From: Eubacterium sp. UBA3279
Lineage (GTDB): Bacteria > Bacillota > Clostridia > Lachnospirales > Lachnospiraceae
Direction of reading: 5' to 3'
Assembly (NCBI GenBank): GCA_002361775.1
Contig: DETV01000025.1
Span: 1 to 44,759, forward strand
Length of the DNA: 44,759 nt
Position numbers and translations under genes: made by a program
Part shown: piece by piece, positions 33,182-40,553 of the stretch
Position numbering within the stretch: the first letter of the stretch is position 1
Layout of the letters: every line of letters begins with the position of its first letter
Notes under the pieces: generated by a model
The model's database searches: none
Seen by the model: only the letters and a program-made list of their open reading frames with translations
What the model was told of the DNA's origin: nothing

Positions 33182-33185
33182 ATTG

Positions 33186-33201
33186 CCCCCCCCCAAAAAA
33201 A
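33186..33201 (-). repeat. T7-G9 homopolymer tract at the ribosome site
   Basis: On the minus strand seven T are followed by nine G, then CAAT and the ATG at 33181. The G-tract takes the place of a normal Shine-Dalgarno sequence. Tracts of this length are prone to slippage, so its length may vary between cells and tune translation. Confidence 0.8.
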
Positions 33202-33234
33202 TGTTGTTATTCCAGTATATGCTCTCTGACACAG

Positions 33235-33261
33235 AAAAAGAGACTGTCCTTCGACAGTCTC
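33235..33261 (-). terminator. Terminator of the small multidrug-export family gene
   Basis: GAGACTGTC (33240-33248) pairs perfectly with GACAGTCTC (33253-33261) around a 4-base loop; five T follow on the minus strand. It isolates the deacetylase-like gene from the upstream hisC transcript. Confidence 0.88.
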
Positions 33262-33269
33262 CTGAGTAA

Positions 33270-33770
33270 TCAGCTTACAATATTTCCCAACAACACATAT
33301 GATATAAAATACATGATCACAGTGGCAATTACAATCCCACACAAAATGGCCAGTGATGATTTCTTTATATCAATTCCCAGCAAAGATGCAATCAATGCTC
33401 CTGTCCAGGCTCCTGTTCCCGGAAGAGGAATACCTACAAAAAGCATCAGGCCCACAAATTCATATTTCTGAATCTGATCGCTTTTGCTCATGGCACGATT
33501 TTCCAGTTTTTCAATCAAACCACGAAACAGCTTCACTTTCTTCATCCATTTAAAAATCTGTTTGATGAAAAGTAAAATAAAAGGAATGGGAAGAATATTC
33601 CCTATAATACTGATGGGAATAGCTTCTATCTCCGGTATTTTCAGCAAACTTGCTGCCAGAAGACCTCCCCTCAACTCCAGAATCGGCATGAGGGAGATGA
33701 TAAATACAACAGCTTTAGGGGATATATACGGTCCCAGATGAGCAGTAAACCAGGTAACAAGTGATTCCAT
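33270..33770 (-). CDS. Small multidrug-export family membrane protein (COG2426)
   Basis: A 166-residue membrane protein with about four to five helices. It carries the family pattern SLMPILELRGGLLAA near residue 30 and GIPLPGTGAWTGALIASLLG near residue 115. The name comes from the Pfam family (sm_multidrug_ex); transport function is not well established and the fold is related to DedA/VTT-like proteins. It begins 10 bases after hisC on the same strand, so the two are probably cotranscribed. Confidence 0.85.
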   Translation of the reverse strand: MESLVTWFTAHLGPYISPKAVVFIISLMPILELRGGLLAASLLKIPEIEAIPISIIGNILPIPFILLFIKQIFKWMKKVKLFRGLIEKLENRAMSKSDQIQKYEFVGLMLFVGIPLPGTGAWTGALIASLLGIDIKKSSLAILCGIVIATVIMYFISYVLLGNIVS

Positions 33771-33780
33771 GTTATCTCTC

Positions 33781-34839
33781 CTATTTCTTCAAATAATCTT
33801 TTAAAAATGCTACAAAAGTTTCCATTTCCTGCTGTGTCCCAATGGTAATTCTCAGATAATTATCAATTCTCGGTTTTTCAAAATACCGCACGAAAATATT
33901 TTCTTTTCGAAGAGCTTCAAACAGCTCTTTCGCCGGACAATTTTCATGAGACGCAAAAATAAAATTGGCTTTGGAATCTCCAAAAGAAAATCCCAATTTT
34001 CTCAATTCTCCTTTGGTCCATTCTCTCGTTTCCACAACTTTATTCACAGTTTCCTCAAAATATGCTCTGTCTTTCATGGAAGCAGCTCCCATAACAAGCG
34101 TTGTCTGATCCATGGTATAGGAATTAAAAGAATACTTCACATCATTTAAATACTTGATCAGTAAAGGATTTCCCATAGCATATCCGATTCTCATTCCTGC
34201 CATTCCCCGAGATTTTGAAAAAGTCTGTACCACCAGAAGATTATCATATTTCTCGATCAGCGGTAATGCAGATGCAGCTCCAAAATCCACATAAGCCTCA
34301 TCTACCACCACAATAACATCCTGATTGGCTTTTACAATTTCTTCCACCTCGGAAAGAGGCAGTTCCAAACCGGTAGGCGCATTTGGATTGGGAAAGATCA
34401 CTCCCCCATTTTCCCGGAAATAGTCCTCTTTTCTAATCTGAAACTCTCCATTCAGAGGAACCGTCTCATAAGGAACCCGAAGCATCTCTGCCCATACATC
34501 ATAAAAAGAATATGTAATATCCGGAAATAACACCGGTTTATGGGAATTAAAAAATGTCAGAAAAATCATAGCAAGAACATCATCCGAACCTACTCCCACA
34601 AAAATCTGTTCTTCTTTCAAATGGTAAAACTCTGCTATCGCATCTGTCAAAACATGAGCTGTCGGATCCGGATACAATCGCATACAGTCCAAATCCATCT
34701 GCTTTAGCGCCGCTTTTGCCATCGGAGATGGTGGGTAAGGGTTTTCATTCGTATTTAACTTGATCATTTTTTCTGCTTTAGGCTGTTCACCTGGGATATA
34801 GGGAACAACTTTGCGGACATTTTTTTCCCAGTTTTTCAT
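33781..34839 (-). CDS. hisC: Histidinol-phosphate aminotransferase
   Basis: A 352-residue PLP-dependent aminotransferase of the HisC type. Motifs: IKLNTNENPYPPSP near the N-terminus, NPNAPTG, VVDEAYVDF, the PLP lysine in QTFSKSRGMAGMRIGY, and the C-terminal RITIGTQQEME. I start at the ATG at 34839, 5 codons into the frame, because AAAGGAG lies just upstream; the frame otherwise begins at a TTG inside that site. No other his genes are adjacent, so a role in another pathway such as tyrosine/phenylalanine transamination cannot be excluded. Confidence 0.92.
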   Translation of the reverse strand: MKNWEKNVRKVVPYIPGEQPKAEKMIKLNTNENPYPPSPMAKAALKQMDLDCMRLYPDPTAHVLTDAIAEFYHLKEEQIFVGVGSDDVLAMIFLTFFNSHKPVLFPDITYSFYDVWAEMLRVPYETVPLNGEFQIRKEDYFRENGGVIFPNPNAPTGLELPLSEVEEIVKANQDVIVVVDEAYVDFGAASALPLIEKYDNLLVVQTFSKSRGMAGMRIGYAMGNPLLIKYLNDVKYSFNSYTMDQTTLVMGAASMKDRAYFEETVNKVVETREWTKGELRKLGFSFGDSKANFIFASHENCPAKELFEALRKENIFVRYFEKPRIDNYLRITIGTQQEMETFVAFLKDYLKK

Positions 34840-34917
34840 TGGATCTCCTTTCAATTACACATTTCCACAGCATCACCAAACATTATACGGGGGGAAGCTT
34901 CCAAAGTCAAGATTCCC

Positions 34918-36654
34918 TTAAAACTGCATTTCATAAAGTCCCGCATAAATTCCTCCTTTTTTCAGAAGGCTTTCATGGGTTCCCTCTTCTGCAATTCCAT
35001 TTTCCGTAAGCACCAAAATTCTCTGGGCATTTCGAATAGTAGACAGGCGGTGGGCAATAACAAAGGTAGTCCTGTCCTTTGCCAGTTTTTCCAGAGAATA
35101 CTGCACAATTTTTTCACTCTCATTATCCAGAGCGGATGTGGCCTCATCAAAAATAAGAACCGGCGGATTTTTCAAAAATACGCGGGCAATAGACAATCTT
35201 TGTTTCTGGCCACCGGAAAGTTTTACACCCCTCTGACCGATATCTGTATCATATCCCTGAGGCAGACTCATAATAAATTCGTGAGCGTTCGCTGCCATAG
35301 CTGCCCTTACCACTTCTTCATCAGAAGCTTCCGGCTTTCCATAGCGGATATTATCCATAACTGTTCCTGCAAATAAATATACATCCTGTTGTACAATACC
35401 TATCTGGCGGCGTAATTCTTTCAGTTTGATATCACGAATATCCTTTCCGTCCAGTTTCACACTTCCGGAAGATACATCATAAAAACGGGGAATCATGGAA
35501 CAAAGTGTGGTTTTTCCTGCTCCACTGCTTCCTACCAGGGCAACATACTCGCCCGGTCTGACTTTCAGATTCACATGAGAAAGTACATTCTCTTTATTTT
35601 CTTCATAGTGGAAACTCACATCATCAAATTCAATATCACCCTGAACATCCTTTAATTCCACTGCATCCGGACGATCCGCAATATCCGGTGCTATATTCAT
35701 AATCTCCAGGAATCGTTCATATCCACTGTATCCATTCTGGAACTGTTCTGTAAAGTTCACCAGTTTTTTTACCGGCTCTGTAAAGTTATTAATATATAAA
35801 ATAAATGTCACCAGATCCGTCGCTGTCAGTTCATCAACAGCCATCAGATAAGCTCCCATGATCAAAGAACCTACTGTGATCAATGTTGAAAATGCTCCCA
35901 TACCGGAATGGTAAATTCCCATATATTTGTAACTTTTTCTCTTAGACGCTACAAAACGGGCATTTCCTGCTTTAAACTTATCCATTTCTGTCTCTTCGTT
36001 ACTGAAAGATTTTACCACACGGATACCAGAAAGACTATCTTCAATCTGGCTGTTAATATCTGCTATTCTTGCACGATTTTCCTTGAAAGCGCTTTTCATT
36101 TTTTTATTCAATGCAACAGCATAAAACAGCATTATCACTACAATTCCCATAGCTACCAGAGCCAGCTTCACATTTACCATCACCAGAATAGTAAATGCTC
36201 CTGCCAGTTTAATCACTGAAATAAGCACGTCCTCCGGCCCATGATGAAGAAGTTCCGTAATATCAAAAAGGTCACTGGTAATCCTTGATAAAAGATGGCC
36301 TACTTTTTGATTGTCATAAAACGCAAATGATAACTTCTGATAATGTCCAAATATTTCATTTCGCATATCATGCTCAATCTTTGCCCCCATCAAATGACCG
36401 TAATATGTGATAAAAAAGTTACAAAAACCTTCCAGAGCCACCATGGCAATCATGACAATTCCCAATTGGATAATCATTTTTGTTGACTGTTCCAATGGCA
36501 ATTCCACCACTGTGCCTGTGATATATCTGACCATCAGCGGAATGATCAGCGTAATGGCAGCCCCCAACATGGCAAAAAACATATCTGCCCAGAACAATCC
36601 TTTATAGGGCTTGTAATAAGCGGCCAGTTTTTTCAATTTGTGATTCATTTTCAT
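34918..36654 (-). CDS. ABC exporter, fused membrane and ATPase domains
   Basis: A 578-residue half-transporter of the MsbA/LmrA type. Six membrane helices (about 15-315) are followed by the ATPase domain: Walker A GSSGAGKTTLC, signature LSGGQKQRLSIARVF, Walker B VLIFDEATSALD and switch His in IAHRLST. It likely works as a homodimer; substrate (lipid, drug or peptide) is unknown. GGGAGGATGA precedes the ATG. The promoter (TTGATT-17-TATACT) is about 120 bases upstream, with a hairpin ending in six T between it and the ribosome site, so expression may be attenuated. Confidence 0.92.
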   Translation of the reverse strand: MKMNHKLKKLAAYYKPYKGLFWADMFFAMLGAAITLIIPLMVRYITGTVVELPLEQSTKMIIQLGIVMIAMVALEGFCNFFITYYGHLMGAKIEHDMRNEIFGHYQKLSFAFYDNQKVGHLLSRITSDLFDITELLHHGPEDVLISVIKLAGAFTILVMVNVKLALVAMGIVVIMLFYAVALNKKMKSAFKENRARIADINSQIEDSLSGIRVVKSFSNEETEMDKFKAGNARFVASKRKSYKYMGIYHSGMGAFSTLITVGSLIMGAYLMAVDELTATDLVTFILYINNFTEPVKKLVNFTEQFQNGYSGYERFLEIMNIAPDIADRPDAVELKDVQGDIEFDDVSFHYEENKENVLSHVNLKVRPGEYVALVGSSGAGKTTLCSMIPRFYDVSSGSVKLDGKDIRDIKLKELRRQIGIVQQDVYLFAGTVMDNIRYGKPEASDEEVVRAAMAANAHEFIMSLPQGYDTDIGQRGVKLSGGQKQRLSIARVFLKNPPVLIFDEATSALDNESEKIVQYSLEKLAKDRTTFVIAHRLSTIRNAQRILVLTENGIAEEGTHESLLKKGGIYAGLYEMQF

Positions 36655-36667
36655 TCATCCTCCCATA

Positions 36668-36754
36668 AAAAATGTAACAGTTCAGCCCGCACCATTCGTA
36701 AAACCGCACTGCGTGCTTATCGTGGCTGACGTCACTGTATGGCTGAACTGTTAC
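36668..36754 (-). promoter_or_regulatory. Large hairpin with T-tract in the ABC exporter leader
   Basis: A perfect 14-bp stem, GTAACAGTTCAGCC (36674-36687) with GGCTGAACTGTTAC (36741-36754), closes a 53-base interior. On the minus strand ATTTTTTATGGGAGG follows, so a T-tract runs straight into the ribosome site. It could be a leader attenuator, or a short palindromic repeat element inserted there; the long perfect terminal inverted repeats fit either. Confidence 0.65.
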
Positions 36755-36771
36755 TATAAAATCATATTGAC

Positions 36772-36800
36772 AGTATAAATGTTTTTTTATTAAAAATCAA
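36772..36800 (-). promoter_or_regulatory. Promoter of the ABC exporter gene
   Basis: On the minus strand TTGATT (36800-36795), a 17-base spacer and TATACT (36777-36772). Confidence 0.6.
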
Positions 36801-36811
36801 TTGACCGATTT

Positions 36812-36856
36812 ACAAAAAAATTGTCATGTGAAGCTCAAGAACTTCACATGACAATT
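36812..36856 (-). terminator. Terminator of the OadB/mini-gamma operon
   Basis: AATTGTCATGTGAAG (36819-36833) pairs perfectly with CTTCACATGACAATT (36842-36856); on the minus strand a run of eight T follows. Confidence 0.9.
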
Positions 36857-36860
36857 CTAT

Positions 36861-37001
36861 TTATTCGTCATCTTTTTTTCCGCCGATTTTTCCCATAATG
36901 AAAACGCAGATCATAATAACCAGAATAGTTACAAAGATTCCCAGCATTCCCTTCCACATAATATCAAGAGAAGCTAAAATATTTCCAAGATTTAAACTCA
37001 T
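36861..37001 (-). CDS. Miniature OadG-like membrane protein, 46 residues
   Basis: A short gene with a strong GGAGG site, translated as MSLNLGNILASLDIMWKGML plus one hydrophobic helix (IFVTILVIMICVFIM) and a charged GKIGGKKDDE tail. One helix followed by a polar tail, directly downstream of a beta-subunit gene, is the plan of the gamma subunit of sodium-pumping decarboxylases (OadG), which anchors the alpha subunit and normally has about 80 residues. Here the cytosolic domain is almost absent. It starts 12 bases after the OadB-like stop and precedes a strong terminator. Homology is inferred from context and topology. Confidence 0.7.
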   Translation of the reverse strand: MSLNLGNILASLDIMWKGMLGIFVTILVIMICVFIMGKIGGKKDDE

Positions 37002-37013
37002 ACGTTTACCTCC

Positions 37014-38150
37014 TTACAGCATACTGGTTACCAGGTTAATAACCATTCCACCAGCAATTACAGAAGCAATCTGTCCGGATACATTAGCGCCTGCCGCATG
37101 CATCAGAATAATATTGGTAGGATCTTCCTGCATGGCAATTTTCTGAACTACACGAGAAGACATAGGGAATGCAGAAATTCCTGCGCCACCGATCATCGGA
37201 TTGATTTTCTTCTTCAGGAACAGATTGATGAATTTCGCAAATAACACACCGCCAATCGTATCCATAACAAAAGCAAACAAACCGATAGCCATAATCATGA
37301 TAGTCTGAACAGTAACAAAATTCTCTGCCTGCATACTGAAGGAAATTGTGATACCAAGAAGCAAGGTGATCAGATTTGCCAGATTATTCTGAGCTGTATC
37401 AGACATTGTTCCCAGTACACCACATTCACGAATCAGATTACCAAACATCAGGAAACCAACCAACGCTACAGACTGAGGCGCAATCATACCAACTACGATA
37501 GTAACTACAATAGGAAATGCGATACGCATCTTTTTGCTTACGCTCTTTGGATTGTACTCCATATGGATGCAACGTTCTTTCTTTGTTGTAACCAGTTTAA
37601 TCGCCGCCGGCTGAATAATCGGAACAAGCGCCATATAAGAATATGCCGCAACAGCAATCGCTCCAATATATTTGGAATTCAGAATCTGAGATACCAAAAT
37701 AGATGTAGGACCGTCTGCTGCACCGATGATACCAATAGATGCTGCGTCTTTTAAATCAAATCCCAACAATGCTGCCAACAAAATAGCTGCAAAAATACCA
37801 AACTGTGCGCCTGCACCAAACAGGAACATAACCGGGTTGGATAACAGAGGACCAAAATCAATCATAGCTCCAATACCAATAAATAACAGAATTGGCATAG
37901 CCTCTGATGCATTGATACCTACTTCAAACAACCAGGAAATAATACCATGAGATTCAATTCCTCCCTGAAGAACCTGATCTAACACGCCAGACATGGGAAG
38001 ATTTACCAGAATAGCTCCAAATCCCATAGGAAGAAGCAAAGAAGGTTCATATTCCTTGCTAATTGCCAGCCAAATCAGAAGAATTCCCACGGCATACATC
38101 ACAACCTGCTGCCAGGTCAGGCTCATAATGCCTTCAATTAAAAATTCCAT
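37014..38150 (-). CDS. Sodium-ion-translocating decarboxylase beta subunit (OadB/GcdB family)
   Basis: A 378-residue membrane protein with about 10-11 helices. Family motifs include GAADGPTSILVSQ (the Asp of the beta-subunit ADGPT motif used in Na+ transport), GAGISAFPMSSRVVQK and LMHAAGANVSGQIASVIAGG near the C-terminus. In known systems it couples decarboxylation of a biotin-bound carboxyl group on the alpha subunit to Na+ export. No alpha or biotin-carrier gene lies here, only a tiny gamma-like partner. AAGGAG precedes the ATG. Its leader carries a Mn2+ riboswitch with a terminator, which is unusual for this family. Confidence 0.9.
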   Translation of the reverse strand: MEFLIEGIMSLTWQQVVMYAVGILLIWLAISKEYEPSLLLPMGFGAILVNLPMSGVLDQVLQGGIESHGIISWLFEVGINASEAMPILLFIGIGAMIDFGPLLSNPVMFLFGAGAQFGIFAAILLAALLGFDLKDAASIGIIGAADGPTSILVSQILNSKYIGAIAVAAYSYMALVPIIQPAAIKLVTTKKERCIHMEYNPKSVSKKMRIAFPIVVTIVVGMIAPQSVALVGFLMFGNLIRECGVLGTMSDTAQNNLANLITLLLGITISFSMQAENFVTVQTIMIMAIGLFAFVMDTIGGVLFAKFINLFLKKKINPMIGGAGISAFPMSSRVVQKIAMQEDPTNIILMHAAGANVSGQIASVIAGGMVINLVTSML

Positions 38151-38213
38151 ACATGTAACTCCTTCTATTTTATTTTGGAAAGATGGGTACTGACACCGGG
38201 AACTCCCGCAAAG

Positions 38214-38257
38214 AAAAAAGACTTTTACTGCAGTATATATAACTGCAATAAAAGTCT
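38214..38257 (-). terminator. Terminator in the Mn2+ riboswitch expression platform
   Basis: On the minus strand AGACTTTTATTGCAG (38257-38243), a 9-base loop and CTGCAGTAAAAGTCT (38233-38219) form a 15-bp stem with one mismatch, followed by six T. The 5' arm overlaps the 3' strand of the aptamer's closing helix (GAGACTTTT), so aptamer folding and terminator are mutually exclusive: an ON switch. Confidence 0.88.
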
Positions 38258-38345
38258 CGCTATTTCAATTATCCGCGGGCTGTATCACTACAACCGGTAT
38301 GACGCAGAAAATCCACCGCAGGTGGCAGCTACTCCCTTTCATCTG
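38249..38345 (-). ncRNA. yybP-ykoY manganese riboswitch
   Basis: On the minus strand the leader contains the diagnostic loops of the Mn2+-sensing yybP-ykoY class: GAAAGGGAGTAGCTGCC at the 5' side, GCGTCATACC in the middle, and ATAGCGAGACTTTTATT at the 3' side, with AAAG/CTTTT closing the first helix. These match the well-known Lactococcus element in order and spacing. The aptamer begins a few bases after a consensus promoter. Elements of this class usually switch on Mn2+ exporters; here the downstream gene is a sodium-pump decarboxylase subunit. Confidence 0.88.
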
Positions 38346-38350
38346 GACTA

Positions 38351-38379
38351 ATTATAAACAATGTATAAAGCATTGTCAA
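38351..38379 (-). promoter_or_regulatory. Promoter of the Mn2+ riboswitch transcript
   Basis: On the minus strand TTGACA (38379-38374), a 17-base spacer and TATAAT (38356-38351): an exact consensus promoter. Confidence 0.9.
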
Positions 38380-38415
38380 ACACTTATTATAAAAAGGAAG
38401 TAAGTTACTTATCAC

Positions 38416-38781
38416 CTAGTTGTGGTGTTCACCACATTCATCTGCATGTTCATGATGATGGCAGATAGAACCTGTAGATTTCAGTTCCCCTTTCAGGTAA
38501 GTTTCTACGGCTTCTCTGGCATTTCCCTGTACACCAATGATTACTTCTACATTTCTTTCATTAAAAATATCTACGGCTCCGCCGCCCATACCGCCGGAAA
38601 TGATCACTTCTGCTCCATGATCTGCCAGAAAATTCGGCAAAAATCCCGGACGATGTCCCGGATTCGGAACTGGCGTTTCGGATACAATTTTTCCATCTGC
38701 TGTCTCAAAGAAGATAAAAGTCTCACAATGTCCAAAATGTCCGGCAACGGTGTTGCCCATAGCTGCTACTACAATTTTCAT
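38416..38781 (-). CDS. NifX/NifB-C-terminal-like (dinitrogenase Fe-Mo cofactor family) protein
   Basis: A 121-residue protein with the single NifX-like fold: MKIVVAAMGNTVAGHFGHCE at the N-terminus, then VIISGGMGGGAVDIF. The C-terminal tail CHHHEHADECGEHH is rich in His and Cys and probably binds metal. Members of this family outside nif clusters are thought to handle Fe-S or metal cofactors, but their role is unknown. It follows two MinD-type ATPase genes after 75 bases on the same strand, and an AGGAG site precedes the ATG. Confidence 0.88.
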   Translation of the reverse strand: MKIVVAAMGNTVAGHFGHCETFIFFETADGKIVSETPVPNPGHRPGFLPNFLADHGAEVIISGGMGGGAVDIFNERNVEVIIGVQGNAREAVETYLKGELKSTGSICHHHEHADECGEHHN

Positions 38782-38856
38782 AACGATACACTCCTTTACT
38801 TATACAATAATTTAATAATGACAGAATTGTGAAAGCGCATAGCACAAAACAATTCG

Positions 38857-39729
38857 TCAGACATCTTTTGTCCTTAACAACATTACTATTTTCTGATACA
38901 TTTGCCACAATGCATCTTTCAGTGGTCCTTCTGTATCTGCCACACTTTTTCCCTGATTCATCTGTTTCGAAGCTTCTTTATCATAAGGAAGAAATCCCAC
39001 AAAATGAATCTCATTTTCCATACAGAACTGATAAATCTCCTCTGCTCTCTCCGGAGCCACATCTGCCTTATTTACACAGACAGCCAGTGGAGTCTGAAAT
39101 ACATTGGCGGTTTTTACCAGCCGCTTCAAATCACTGATTCCTGAAAGGCTGGGTTCTGCAACCACCAGTACAAGATCCATGCCGCTGACGGATGCAATCA
39201 CCGGACAGCCGATTCCCGGAGAACCATCAATAATAGAAATTTCTGTATCCGGCGCATTCTTCAACATGGCCATTTTTACATCATTTACAAGTTTTCCGGA
39301 ATTACCTCTTCCCATTTTTAATGTAGCTGTAGAAAACACCTGATCAGCCAGATACAACTCCTTATGTCCGGCAATATCCGTATGTAGCTGGACAGCTTCT
39401 TCCGGACATACATATTCACAAACGCCACATCCTTCACAGGCATACTCATTCACCTGATATTTTCCGTCTATTTTTGTAACTGCATCAAAACGACAATGCT
39501 TCTGGCACGCTCCACAGTCAATACACCGCTGCGGATCAATAACTGCCTTATCACCTCCCAGGAACTCCGTACGAACAGGCTGGCTATCCTGCCTGGTCAC
39601 CAAATGAAGATTCGGTGCATCCACATCACAATCAGCTATGGCTTTCGTTCCGGAAAACCGGATCAGCGCTGCGGCTGTTGTGGTTTTTCCGGTGCCTCCT
39701 TTTCCACTTAAAATCAAAAGTCTCTTCAT
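38857..39729 (-). CDS. MinD/Mrp-type P-loop ATPase with two [4Fe-4S] ferredoxin motifs
   Basis: A 290-residue protein. The deviant Walker A is GKGGTGKTT (residues 9-17). An inserted ferredoxin domain (about 60-115) has two cluster motifs, CIDCGACQKHC and CEGCGVCEYVC. The remainder is SIMIBI-class ATPase (IIDGSPGIGCPVIAS). Such proteins occur in pairs next to NifX and DUF134 genes in anaerobes; a role in metal-cluster assembly or delivery is suspected. Its start overlaps the stop of the paralogue upstream (39726-39729), so they are translationally coupled, perhaps as a heterodimer. Confidence 0.9.
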   Translation of the reverse strand: MKRLLILSGKGGTGKTTTAAALIRFSGTKAIADCDVDAPNLHLVTRQDSQPVRTEFLGGDKAVIDPQRCIDCGACQKHCRFDAVTKIDGKYQVNEYACEGCGVCEYVCPEEAVQLHTDIAGHKELYLADQVFSTATLKMGRGNSGKLVNDVKMAMLKNAPDTEISIIDGSPGIGCPVIASVSGMDLVLVVAEPSLSGISDLKRLVKTANVFQTPLAVCVNKADVAPERAEEIYQFCMENEIHFVGFLPYDKEASKQMNQGKSVADTEGPLKDALWQMYQKIVMLLRTKDV

Positions 39730-40553
39730 AGAGCACCTCCGATCTTCTGCAGTACTTCCCGAAATACATCTCGAATATTATCATTTTTATATGAAACAAT
39801 TTCCCCTTCTGCTGCCTGGGCTGCTATCTCCTTATCATAAGGAATACGAGCCAAAACAGGAATCTGCTTTTCTATACAAAAATCCTCCAACGGCTGATAA
39901 ACTTCTTCCTGTTTATTGATCACCACACCGCAGTTCTTTCCTAAAAGGGTTACCAATTCATATACCATCTGAAAATTATGGAAACCAAAGGCAGTCGGTT
40001 CCACCACCATCACACAAAAATCCGCTTCCATTACACTTTCCATCACGCTGCATGCGCTTCCCGGCGGACAGTCTATAATAACCAGTTCCTCCGTCCCATG
40101 CTGTAAAGCTTCTCTGATCACTGGCACTCCAGAAGCTTCTCCTGGATTTAACACTCCTGTAACCACCCGAATATTACCCGAAACACCAAGTTCCAGATGA
40201 CCAATCTCTTTTGGCTTCTCTGTAATAGCGCCTTCAGGACATACCATTTTGCATCCTCCACAGCTATGACAGACCTCCGAAAATACCATTGGCTTTTCTT
40301 TTACATACATAAGCGCATGGAATCGGCAAAACTCCACACATTTTTTACATCCGGTACACTTCTTTGAATCAAACTCCGGAAGTAATGTGGAAACGACTTT
40401 TTCCTTCACTTCTTGTGGTTTCCAAAACAGACGTCCATTCGGTTCTTCCACATCACAATCAATATAGGTAGCCTTTCCCGCTGCCGCTGCAAGATTCACG
40501 GCCACCAGTGTTTTTCCGGCTCCACCCTTTCCACTAAGACAGGCAATTTTCAC
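39726..40553 (-). CDS. MinD/Mrp-type P-loop ATPase with two [4Fe-4S] ferredoxin motifs (paralogue)
   Basis: A 275-residue paralogue of the downstream ATPase. Walker A GKGGAGKT sits at residues 8-15, followed by ferredoxin motifs CTGCKKCVEFC and CHSCGGCKMVC (about 65-110) and the ATPase motif IIDCPPGSACSVMES. It overlaps both neighbours by four bases (ATGA type), so the first three genes of the operon form one translational unit. Known relatives pair as here; no specific substrate is established. Confidence 0.9.
   Translation of the reverse strand: MKIACLSGKGGAGKTLVAVNLAAAAGKATYIDCDVEEPNGRLFWKPQEVKEKVVSTLLPEFDSKKCTGCKKCVEFCRFHALMYVKEKPMVFSEVCHSCGGCKMVCPEGAITEKPKEIGHLELGVSGNIRVVTGVLNPGEASGVPVIREALQHGTEELVIIDCPPGSACSVMESVMEADFCVMVVEPTAFGFHNFQMVYELVTLLGKNCGVVINKQEEVYQPLEDFCIEKQIPVLARIPYDKEIAAQAAEGEIVSYKNDNIRDVFREVLQKIGGAL

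Noticed and set aside
33235..33261. Small hairpin near the deacetylase-like gene as an operator of that gene.
   Set aside because: A 9-bp perfect stem with a T5 tail right after the upstream gene is better explained as that gene's terminator.
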